The translations under genes were made by a program, and so were the position numbers. A DNA stretch of 8,715 bases. Source: an uncultured Bacteroidota bacterium (GTDB lineage Bacteria > Bacteroidota > Bacteroidia > Bacteroidales > SZUA-534). Under the pieces are notes generated by a model. It was not told the origin of the DNA and searched no databases. It saw nothing but the letters and a program-made list of their open reading frames with translations. Of this stretch, positions 1 to 4,764 are shown in pieces (position 1 is the stretch's first letter; each line of letters opens with the position of its first letter). Where the stretch lies: positions 1 to 8,715 of the forward strand of contig CALBPW010000504.1 of assembly GCA_937899145.1 (NCBI GenBank), given 5' to 3'.

Positions 1-135
1 GACGGAAGTGGTGGAGGTGGAGGTGGAGGTGGAGGTGGGGATAGAGGTAGAACCGGCTGCGGAGGCGGCTGCGGGGATTCCTGAGGATTTGGCGGTAGCG
101 AAAGAGCACTGCCCGGCGCCTGCAGAACCAGCCAT
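1..135 (-). CDS. N-terminal part of an unrecognised Ala/Ser/Thr-rich protein, runs off left edge
   Basis: An open frame of 45 codons starts at the ATG at 135-133 and continues off the window without a stop. The start is well supported: a perfect AAGGAGG (147-141) lies 5 nt upstream, and a promoter lies further upstream. The protein begins MAGSAGAGQCSFATAKSSG and then becomes low-complexity, ending in Ile-Pro, several alternating Thr-Ser pairs and Thr-Thr-Ser-Val. The Thr-Ser run is coded by a GGTGGA (plus-strand) hexanucleotide repeat. There is no signal peptide or membrane segment in the visible part. It may be a flexible leader before a folded domain lying outside the window. I do not recognise the family. 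The paired palindromes at its promoter suggest a tightly regulated, possibly autoregulated, gene (inference). Confidence 0.65.
   Translation of the reverse strand, partial: MAGSAGAGQCSFATAKSSGIPAAASAAGSTSIPTSTSTSTSTTSV
10..39. repeat. GGTGGA hexanucleotide microsatellite inside the left-edge gene
   Basis: Four perfect GGTGGA units occupy 10-33, with an imperfect fifth unit to 39. On the minus strand each unit encodes one Ser/Thr pair, so slippage would lengthen or shorten the Thr-Ser linker without shifting the frame. Confidence 0.85.
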
Positions 136-140
136 CGTAT

Positions 141-147
141 CCTCCTT
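141..147 (-). promoter_or_regulatory. Ribosome binding site AAGGAGG of the left-edge gene
   Basis: A perfect AAGGAGG on the minus strand lies 5 nt before the ATG at 135. It decides the start of a gene too short within this window to be obvious otherwise. Confidence 0.8.
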
Positions 148-167
148 CGTCGGATACCACCGCTCCA

Positions 168-182
168 TTGACGTGTCGTCAA
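168..182. promoter_or_regulatory. Operator candidate, palindrome TTGACGTGTCGTCAA
   Basis: This 15-bp inverted repeat has arms TTGACG/CGTCAA around TGT. It lies just downstream of the predicted transcription start of the left-edge gene, between its promoter and its ribosome binding site, where a bound repressor would block transcription. It shares TTGAC-N5-GTCAA with a second copy at 210-224, and the two start positions are exactly 42 bp apart, about four helical turns. The regulator is unknown. Confidence 0.55.
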
Positions 183-195
183 CCTGTTGGCGCAC

Positions 196-224
196 ATGGT
201 AGGAACCTGTTGACGTGAAGTCAA
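196..224 (-). promoter_or_regulatory. Sigma-70-type promoter of the left-edge gene
   Basis: On the minus strand, a -35 box TTGACT (224-219) and a -10 box TACCAT (201-196) are separated by exactly 17 nt. The -35 matches five of six consensus bases and the -10 four of six. Transcription would start near 189, giving a leader of about 54 nt before the ATG at 135. The -35 box is embedded in the upstream palindrome at 210-224. Confidence 0.5.
210..224. promoter_or_regulatory. Operator candidate, palindrome TTGACGTGAAGTCAA
   Basis: Second copy of the TTGAC-N5-GTCAA palindrome, identical to 168-182 except at two central bases. It overlaps the predicted -35 box of the left-edge gene. With the downstream copy it brackets the core promoter on the same DNA face, the arrangement expected for cooperative repression. 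Isolated half sites also occur nearby (GTCAA near 243-247 and TTGAC near 331-335). Confidence 0.55.
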
Positions 225-366
225 CGGACACTTTCGCCAAAACGTCAATGCCACAGCAAGTATTGCGCTCTGAGCGCCACGCGATTCCGATGGGAATCGC
301 CACCGTCGGCTCGGAATTGGCGATTTTAGGTTGACTTTAGGTGGCTAATCAAGCCCGGCGCTCACA

Positions 367-443
367 CCGGCACGCGTCACCACGCGCCGCCACGCGTTCT
401 CATGCGCCGGCACGCGTCACCACGCGCCGCCACGCGTTCTCAT
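367..443. repeat. Tandem repeat: 40-bp unit, about 1.9 copies, built from 10-bp CACGCG subunits
   Basis: Bases 367-403 recur identically at 407-443, giving a 40-bp period. Each 40-bp unit is itself built of four 10-mers of form CACGCGNNNN or CATGCGNNNN. Counting from 371 there are seven consecutive 10-mers, then the pattern breaks at CATCCTCCCC. A two-level repeat of this kind suggests successive duplications. The CACGCGTCA core also occurs in the repeats downstream of the membrane-protein gene (3389-3397), so it probably belongs to the same dispersed family. Confidence 0.8.
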
Positions 444-567
444 CCTCCCCGCCTTCGCGCACTGCCCCGAGCATCTGAGCAGCAGTTCCGTCCGCGGAGT
501 CAAGCAATCCTGCGTACTGCGCTCCGAGTGCCAATCGTGCGTCAATCAGGCCGCAATACGCGGCTGC

Positions 568-1149
568 TCACTCCCTGCTCAAGCGCTTCAGGTACTTCAC
601 AAGACCCTGAACGGTGAAGAACGGCGATGACGCCTGCCTTGCGCGTTGGTCAGCATTGACAATGGCGGTATTCACAAGCTTCGGCTTGTCGACCAAAGTC
701 CTTTCCAGCCACTCAAGATTGCCCTTTTCGTATGCCCCTTCGTATCCCAATGATTGCTTGTGCAAGGCAAGCAGCCGGTAAAGCTCCGCTTGATCCGTTT
801 CGCCCGACGGCTCGAAATGCTGCAGAAGAAAGCTCTCAAACTGAGGCCGCGAAAAGGCCAGCTTCACGCCCGCCTCCTCAGCATATCGTTCAAGCTTGCT
901 GAACGGTATGGCCATGCCATCGTCATCGCATACGGCCCAGCTGCCTATTTCCTCAGGATCTACCGCTTCAGCCGCGGCAAGTGCGGCTCGGGCGGCAACG
1001 GCATTGTCGATGAGCGTTCGGTGCTGGCCCTTCTCACCTTGAATGCTGATCTTGATGAACCCGGGGACCCTGAAAATGCGATCGCGCAGAATCTTGAAGT
1101 ACAGTTCCTCGGTTTTTCCCTCGCAGCAGATGAGCGTGACGCGATACAT
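568..1149 (-). CDS. rloB: RloB-family Toprim-like protein, second gene of an RloA/RloB (AbiL-like) defence pair
   Basis: This 193-residue protein has the hallmarks of the RloB family. Near the N-terminus is LICCEGKTEELYF, with E10-G11 in the position of the Toprim glutamate. CDDDG follows at 74-78, matching the Toprim Asp-x-Asp (D75/D77). SRPQFESFLLQHF at 100-112 corresponds to the family's conserved Asn/Arg-Pro-x-Phe-Glu-x-x-Leu-Leu-x-His-Phe block. Length is normal for the family. I chose the ATG at 1149 over an in-frame ATG at 1242 because the longer form would overlap rloA, and because the AAGGAG formed by the last two sense codons of rloA (1165-1160) lies 10 nt upstream. Only 7 nt separate the two genes, so they are translationally coupled. 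RloB was first noted beside type I restriction loci, and RloB proteins pair with AAA ATPases in AbiL-type abortive infection. A metal-dependent nuclease or other Toprim activity is inference. No convincing terminator follows. Confidence 0.85.
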   Translation of the reverse strand: MYRVTLICCEGKTEELYFKILRDRIFRVPGFIKISIQGEKGQHRTLIDNAVAARAALAAAEAVDPEEIGSWAVCDDDGMAIPFSKLERYAEEAGVKLAFSRPQFESFLLQHFEPSGETDQAELYRLLALHKQSLGYEGAYEKGNLEWLERTLVDKPKLVNTAIVNADQRARQASSPFFTVQGLVKYLKRLSRE

Positions 1150-1156
1150 CGACAAC

Positions 1157-2362
1157 CTACTCCTTGATGCGGGGAACCGCGCCATAGTAACCGGACAGGT
1201 AGCGCTTCTCGAAGGCTTCGCTTTTGCGCGCTCCTGCCTCAATCAATGGTATCAAGCGCGATTCTTCTCCGAGGGTTTTCTCCACCAGGATGATTTCATC
1301 CCGTTGCAGGTCGGATGACATCATCGAGGTGTTGTGAGTGATGAACACCAGCTTTGCCGCGCCGCCGGATGACGCATCCTTCCTGAACATGCCGATGATC
1401 GCGCTTGCAAGCTCCGGATGGATATAGGAGCTGAATTCATCAATGAAGATGGTTTGCCCATTGTCTATGGCGGAGATGATGGGGACAGCCACTTCGAAGA
1501 AATTCCGCGTCCCCATGGACTCATGGAACCAGAAGTCCAGTTCTCTTGTACCCACGGTGGTCAGTTCTTCGTCCCGAAGCGCGTGCATCGTCTTGAATTC
1601 CGTTGCGCCTTGGCGAACGAGTACCTCCTTCATCTCGTCAGACAAGACGACCGGAAGCATGTCGATGATATCCGAACTGAGAGGTTTTGTCTCAAGGCGA
1701 ATATCCCTGATTGCGATGTCGCACTTTTGCAACAGCTCGACCAGTTTTTTCCTCAGCCCCGCATCCCGCTTGAGCATCTCGACATAGACGGGCCCTTCAC
1801 CGCTTCGTGAAGCATCGCTCACAATGAGTATCGACGAGAGAAGTTCAAAAACCCGGTTTGCGTAGTCATTGTTGTCCTCGCGAGCCTTGGTGATGATGAG
1901 CGTTTCCGGACGCGTCTTCGCCTGGAGCTTTTTGCCGAACCCGTATTTGACCGCTGAGGAGTTGTATCCATCGTTGGCATCGCGCGCGAAGATCACGCGT
2001 GATTTCCTGCTTTTGCCCGCCTGCTCCAACAGGCTTTCGGAGAGGATGCGGGTCCTATCGTAGGAAAATGAGTACGTGAAGATCGTTCCCTCAACCTTGA
2101 AGGCGATTTTGAATACGGTGGGCTCCGCATCGGCACCGACACGAAGAAGGAACGGGTCGTACGGCAGGCGCCAGCCCGCATTGGCCGAATTCACGATGCA
2201 CGAAATCATCGTTGACAAGGCTTTGACCACATTTGACTTGCCACTAGCATTCGGGCCGTACAGCGCGGTGATGGAGCGCGCAGAGTTTTCACCGAAATAT
2301 ATGGTTTGCGGCTTGTAGAAAGAGCGGTAATTGCCGATTTCAAAGAATTGCAGCTCTGCCAT
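1157..2362 (-). CDS. rloA: AAA/ABC-type ATPase, RloA-like, first gene of the defence pair
   Basis: This 401-residue cytosolic ATPase belongs to the SMC/OLD-like AAA_15/AAA_21 group. An N-terminal FEIGNYRSF motif (7-15) is followed by Walker A GPNASGKS (36-43), an ABC-signature-like ESMGT (281-285), Walker B TIFIDEF (304-310) and an H-loop ITHN (341-344). The C-terminal YLSGYYGAVP (389-398) is typical of ATPases partnered with RloB. The middle part (about 80-270) carries the variable insertion expected for the class. No C-terminal Toprim domain is fused; that role falls to the neighbouring RloB. The ATG at 2362 has AAAGGAAA (2374-2367) just upstream and starts at the conserved N-terminal motif. 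An upstream ATG at 2455 would add 31 unconserved residues and bury the promoter. GC is about 50% in a sampled line, well below the adjacent membrane gene, consistent with acquisition as a mobile defence module. Specific phage sensing is not visible from sequence. Confidence 0.88.
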   Translation of the reverse strand: MAELQFFEIGNYRSFYKPQTIYFGENSARSITALYGPNASGKSNVVKALSTMISCIVNSANAGWRLPYDPFLLRVGADAEPTVFKIAFKVEGTIFTYSFSYDRTRILSESLLEQAGKSRKSRVIFARDANDGYNSSAVKYGFGKKLQAKTRPETLIITKAREDNNDYANRVFELLSSILIVSDASRSGEGPVYVEMLKRDAGLRKKLVELLQKCDIAIRDIRLETKPLSSDIIDMLPVVLSDEMKEVLVRQGATEFKTMHALRDEELTTVGTRELDFWFHESMGTRNFFEVAVPIISAIDNGQTIFIDEFSSYIHPELASAIIGMFRKDASSGGAAKLVFITHNTSMMSSDLQRDEIILVEKTLGEESRLIPLIEAGARKSEAFEKRYLSGYYGAVPRIKE

Positions 2363-2392
2363 CGGGTTTCCTTTCGTTGCGTTTGCGCGAGT

Positions 2393-2402
2393 ACCACGTG
2401 GT
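2393..2402. promoter_or_regulatory. Perfect palindrome ACCACGTGGT at the rloA transcription start
   Basis: This 10-bp perfect palindrome lies 4 bp downstream of the predicted -10 box (2411-2406), over the expected start point near 2399. A repressor bound here would silence rloAB. The regulator is unknown, and a 10-bp palindrome could occur by chance. Confidence 0.35.
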
Positions 2403-2405
2403 GAA

Positions 2406-2433
2406 AGAATAGCATTTTTTCCCAGAAACACAA
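2406..2433 (-). promoter_or_regulatory. Promoter of rloA-rloB
   Basis: On the minus strand, -35 TTGTGT (2433-2428) is separated by 16 nt from -10 TATTCT (2411-2406), and the -10 has an extended TG motif (TGCTATTCT). The leader to the ATG at 2362 would be about 37 nt. The region is locally AT-rich within a GC-rich segment. Confidence 0.5.
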
Positions 2434-2436
2434 GGC

Positions 2437-2457
2437 TTTTGCGTAACTTTCGCAAAA
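2437..2457. promoter_or_regulatory. 21-bp near-perfect palindrome upstream of the rloA -35 box
   Basis: Arms TTTTGCG and CGCAAAA flank a 7-nt centre (minus strand AAAGTTA) that is itself mostly symmetric. Nine of ten base pairs match around a central G. It sits 3 bp upstream of the predicted -35 box, a usual place for an activator or repressor dimer. No regulator gene is in the window. Confidence 0.5.
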
Positions 2458-2546
2458 TATGCGAGTTGCGGGAAAATCAATTCCGGATTGACCCCGCGGA
2501 AGGGCCAAAAGAGCATCGTAACCCGCACCCCGGCGTGCCTCCGCGT

Positions 2547-2606
2547 GTCATCCTGAGCGAGCGGGCGCATGCCCGCGAGTCGAAGGATCTCGGCGCGAAT
2601 GCGCCG
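2547..2606. repeat. Dispersed intergenic repeat with TCATCCTGAGCG core and hairpins
   Basis: The element starts GTCATCCTGAGCGAGCG and continues to GAGTCGAAGGATC, a well-known intergenic repeat style in many bacterial genomes. It contains arms CGGGC/GCCCG around GCAT (2562-2575), outer arms ATCCT/AGGAT, and a second perfect hairpin CGGCGC-GAAT-GCGCCG (2591-2606). Related copies of the core occur at 3361-3374 and 3391-3400. There is no T-run, so it is not an intrinsic terminator. Confidence 0.65.
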
Positions 2607-2659
2607 CCACGCGGGCCCACCGTTACGTAAGCGCCCGCACTCACCGCACCACCCACACG

Positions 2660-2666
2660 AAGGAGG
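2660..2666 (+). promoter_or_regulatory. Ribosome binding site AAGGAGG of the membrane-protein gene
   Basis: A perfect AAGGAGG lies 4 nt before the ATG at 2671. It fixes that start over the upstream in-frame ATG at 2569. Confidence 0.8.
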
Positions 2667-2670
2667 CACC

Positions 2671-3342
2671 ATGTTCCAATTCTGGGGAGACGGCTCGCAG
2701 GCCGCCAAGGACCTCGTCGACGCCGTCGTGGTCCGCAGTACCGACAACTTCAACTGGACCTTCATCTTCATCCTGGCCGTGGTGTTCTACGTCTACTGGA
2801 CGGAGATCCACAACAAGAACTGGAAGGCCGTCTGGGCGGGGCTCGCGCTGTACGGCGTGCACTGGCTCTACGAGATCGCCAACGGCGTCATCGGGCACTT
2901 CGCGGGGTATCCGCTGTGGACGGTGAGCAACCAGTCCACCACCTTCATCCTGCTCATCGGCGTGTGCTGGGAGTTGTCCATGATGTTTGCGCTGGCGGGC
3001 ATCATTTCGTGGAAGATGCTGCCGCAGGACACCTCGAAGCGCTATTTCACGAAGGGCGGCACCCGGCGCGGCATCAGCTGCAAGCTGGTGGGCGCGCTGG
3101 AGATGGCGCTTTTGTTCGCGCTGTTCGAGAGTTTCCTGGCCGCCACGTCGAACCATTCGTTCATCTGGGTGTATCGGTGGTGGGGCGTGCTTCCCGTGTT
3201 CATCACCACCTACGTGCCGTTCTTCCTGGCGTCCAACTACGTGCCCGACTGGGAGCCAAAGCGCCGCAACCGCTTCCTCATCGGCGAGTGGGCGCTGGTG
3301 GCTGTGCTGCTGGCGGTGCTGATTCCCCTCGGCATCATCTAA
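2671..3342 (+). CDS. Six-helix membrane protein of unknown function
   Basis: This 223-residue integral membrane protein has six likely helices, at about 29-46, 51-76, 89-115, 137-157, 165-188 and 202-223. The start is secure because AAGGAGG lies 4 nt before the ATG; a longer in-frame start at 2569 would read through the upstream repeat. Several acidic or histidine residues sit within or at the edge of predicted helices (H64, E68, E101, E144, E153), and aromatics are abundant. A basic segment (about 123-138) lies between helices 3 and 4, and another (PKRRNR, about 196-201) lies before helix 6. Both probably face the cytoplasm. I do not recognise the family. Buried charges hint at cofactor, ion or lipid handling, but nothing is specific. 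It stands alone, divergent from rloAB, with the high GC of the left genome. Confidence 0.85.
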   Translation: MFQFWGDGSQAAKDLVDAVVVRSTDNFNWTFIFILAVVFYVYWTEIHNKNWKAVWAGLALYGVHWLYEIANGVIGHFAGYPLWTVSNQSTTFILLIGVCWELSMMFALAGIISWKMLPQDTSKRYFTKGGTRRGISCKLVGALEMALLFALFESFLAATSNHSFIWVYRWWGVLPVFITTYVPFFLASNYVPDWEPKRRNRFLIGEWALVAVLLAVLIPLGII

Positions 3343-3400
3343 GCGAACACGCGCCCCTTCGTGTCATCCTGAGCGAACACGCGCCCCCACGCGTCATCCT
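3341..3400. repeat. Two tandem copies of a 30-bp repeat at the end of the membrane-protein gene
   Basis: Bases 3341-3370 and 3371-3400 match at 26 of 30 positions by eye. Each copy runs from AGCGAACACGCGCCCC to GTCATCCT. The first copy begins inside the TAA stop codon. The following CAAGCGAGCGAAGCGAGG continues the TCATCCTGAGCG-type element found at 2547. Confidence 0.75.
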
Positions 3401-3455
3401 CAAGCGAGCGAAGCGAGGCCGAGCCTGACAAGTGGCCGGACCTCCCAGGCGCCTT

Positions 3456-4679
3456 TTAGCCTTCCCCTTGAGGGGAAGGTGGCGCGGCGCAGCCGTGCCG
3501 GATGTTTCTAACTTCGGCAGCCACAACGGCAAAACCTTTGCCATGTTCACCAGCACGAGCGGCTTCAACGGCTGCGTTTAATGCAAGAATGTTGGTTTGG
3601 AAAGCAATTTCATCGATTATAGATATTTTTTCGGCAATTTCGTTCATTGCTTTTACCGATTTTTTCGCTGCATTGCTACAATTTTGGATTGTTTCTGAGG
3701 TTTTTGTTGTTATGTTGTCGGTTTCGCGAGCGTTGTCGGAGTTTTGCTGTATAGACGATGCCATTTCTTCTATTGAACTGCTTACTTCTTCTGCTGATGA
3801 TGCTTGCTCGTTGGCAGAAGAACTCATCTGTTGGCTTGCACGATTCATTTCGTTGCTTGTATTGGCAATTTCGTTGGCACTATTTTTTATTGAGCGAGTT
3901 ATTTCTTTAAGGTTTTCGGCGAGGTCTGCCATTGCGTTGTTTAATTGTGCAACTTCGTCGGCATCGTTGGTGTGTGTTACGTTTACAAAAATATTACCTC
4001 TTGATAGTTCTGTAGCATTGTCGATGCTTTGTTTTAGAGGTTTTATGGTTCGTTTGTTGAAGTCTTTCATGGCTACTATTAGCATTAATAATGCTAAAAT
4101 GGTGCCGATAAACATTCCACGTTGCGACGAATTTACATCTTCTTCTAATTTTGCTGAAGTGGATTTTATTACTGTTGCAGCATTGGTTTGAAGGGTTGCG
4201 GCTGTTATACTTATTGTTTCGCGATATATTGCTGCAGCAGAAATGTCGCTTTGTCCATTGGCGGATATGCACGCTTGGGCGATTTGTTCAAGTTTTTGAA
4301 GGTTGTCTTTGCAAATGTTGTAATTATCTTTGATATTTTGTTCCATCTCTTCGTTTTCGATGTATTCGCCTAAGGTTTTTATTTTTTGATTTGCTATTTG
4401 TAGGTTGGATTTAATATCGGCTTTGGCTTGTTCGTTTTGATCTTTTGTGTATTGTGTAAGTGCCTTGTTGGCGGCATTTACGTCTATTACCATTGCATCA
4501 GCGGTTTGCATTACGTCAACATATTTGTCGGTGAGTTTTTCGGCGTATTCGTTAACTATTGATATTTTTATGCCAACGAAAATTATTACTGCTATCAATG
4601 GTATGATAGTGAGACTTATGCCAAACAATATCCTATTTGATAAGGTCATTTTGTTTAATTTGTTTCCTAATGCACTCAT
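3456..4679 (-). CDS. Methyl-accepting chemotaxis protein, C-terminus lost at the contig join
   Basis: This is a membrane chemoreceptor with native sequence to about residue 392, followed by 15 residues of translated repeat DNA that are not part of the protein. TM1 lies at about 17-38, and a periplasmic ligand domain of four-helix-bundle type at about 39-187. TM2 follows at about 188-204, then HAMP at about 205-257 and the cytoplasmic coiled-coil signalling domain from about 258. The hairpin tip that contacts CheW and CheA is present ([20 protein letters not shown], 356-375), followed by [17 protein letters not shown]. The returning C-terminal helix, with its methylation sites, is missing. The ATG at 4679 lacks a Shine-Dalgarno sequence, as is common in Bacteroidota. 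The periplasmic region shows no recognisable ligand motif. As written the protein could not form a complete signalling hairpin, but the true gene is probably intact in its source genome. Confidence 0.88.
   Translation of the reverse strand: MSALGNKLNKMTLSNRILFGISLTIIPLIAVIIFVGIKISIVNEYAEKLTDKYVDVMQTADAMVIDVNAANKALTQYTKDQNEQAKADIKSNLQIANQKIKTLGEYIENEEMEQNIKDNYNICKDNLQKLEQIAQACISANGQSDISAAAIYRETISITAATLQTNAATVIKSTSAKLEEDVNSSQRGMFIGTILALLMLIVAMKDFNKRTIKPLKQSIDNATELSRGNIFVNVTHTNDADEVAQLNNAMADLAENLKEITRSIKNSANEIANTSNEMNRASQQMSSSANEQASSAEEVSSSIEEMASSIQQNSDNARETDNITTKTSETIQNCSNAAKKSVKAMNEIAEKISIIDEIAFQTNILALNAAVEAARAGEHGKGFAVVAAEVRNIRHGCAAPPSPQGEG
3460..3479. repeat. Hairpin-forming repeat, stem CCTTCCCC / GGGGAAGG
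   Basis: A perfect 8-bp stem with a TTGA loop is followed by TGGCGCGGCGCAGCCG. This has the look of a dispersed intergenic element of GC-rich actinobacterial genomes. It lacks a T-run, so termination of the membrane-protein transcript here is unproven. The contig join lies about 25 bp to the right. Confidence 0.6.
3495..3512. other. Probable contig join between a GC-rich and an AT-rich genome
   Basis: To the left of about 3503 the DNA is a GC-rich intergenic repeat. To the right it is AT-rich coding sequence for a chemoreceptor. The conserved receptor sequence ends at Glu-Val-Arg-Asn (Asn codon at 3506-3504), and the same frame then reads repeat DNA. Composition, codon use, translation signals and apparent taxon all change at this point. 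Confidence 0.8.
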
Positions 4680-4735
4680 TTTTGAAATTTATATTAAAGT
4701 GTTTTATTGAGTTTTATTTTTAATATTAGCAAAAA

Positions 4736-4752
4736 TAACACCGAAAGTGTTA
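4736..4752 (-). terminator. Weak intrinsic terminator after the M43 protease gene
   Basis: Stem TAACAC/GTGTTA (6 bp) with loop TTTCG on the minus strand is followed by TTTTTGC. It lies 13 nt after the protease stop codon and before the chemoreceptor start. The stem is short, so readthrough is likely. Confidence 0.5.
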
Positions 4753-4764
4753 AAAAAAAATAAA

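Larger units (their letters stand above)
136..567. other. Non-coding region between the left-edge gene and rloB
   Basis: This 432-nt stretch holds the promoter, two operators and ribosome binding site of the left-edge gene (136-224), a featureless part (about 250-365), the nested tandem repeat at 367-443, and a GC-rich part up to the rloB stop. Minus-strand codons 403-567 are open in frame with rloB after its stop. This could be a decayed coding remnant, but there is no start signal of its own. I see no RNA gene here. Confidence 0.6.
2363..2670. other. Divergent intergenic region between rloA and the membrane-protein gene
   Basis: The left part (to about 2460) holds the rloA ribosome binding site, promoter and palindromes. 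The centre (2547-2606) is a dispersed repeat element. Near the right gene there is an 8-bp palindrome TTACGTAA (2623-2630) and the AAGGAGG of the membrane-protein gene. I could not assign a rightward -35/-10 pair with confidence. Confidence 0.6.

Noticed and set aside
367..443. Possible CRISPR array in the CACGCG repeat
   Set aside because: Copies are directly adjacent with no unique spacers, only about two 40-bp units exist, and no cas genes are near.
547..566. Stem-loop GCCGC/GCGGC right after the rloB stop as a terminator
   Set aside because: The uninterrupted stem is only 5 bp (7 bp with a bulge) and no T-run follows on the minus strand.
754..1810. Plus-strand open frames of 114-137 codons opposite rloA and rloB
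   Set aside because: They are antisense shadows of well-supported ATPase and RloB genes and show no domain or ribosome binding site.
2363..2455. Longer rloA beginning at the ATG at 2455
   Set aside because: The extra 31 residues lie outside the conserved domain, cover the promoter, and the ATG at 2362 has a good ribosome binding site.
2641..3428. Long alternative frames over the membrane-protein gene
   Set aside because: They are Arg/His/Val/Gly-rich translations typical of wrong frames in GC-rich coding DNA.
3460..3479. CCTTCCCC/GGGGAAGG hairpin as an intrinsic terminator
   Set aside because: No T-run follows on either strand, and it looks like a dispersed repeat.
3456..3503. The last 15 residues of the chemoreceptor frame as a genuine C-terminus
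   Set aside because: They are a translation of the GC-rich intergenic hairpin repeat and start right after the conserved receptor sequence breaks off.
3456..3512. Horizontal transfer as the cause of the composition switch
   Set aside because: No integrase, insertion sequence or attachment repeat is at the boundary, and it cuts a conserved gene. An assembly join is simpler, though not proven.
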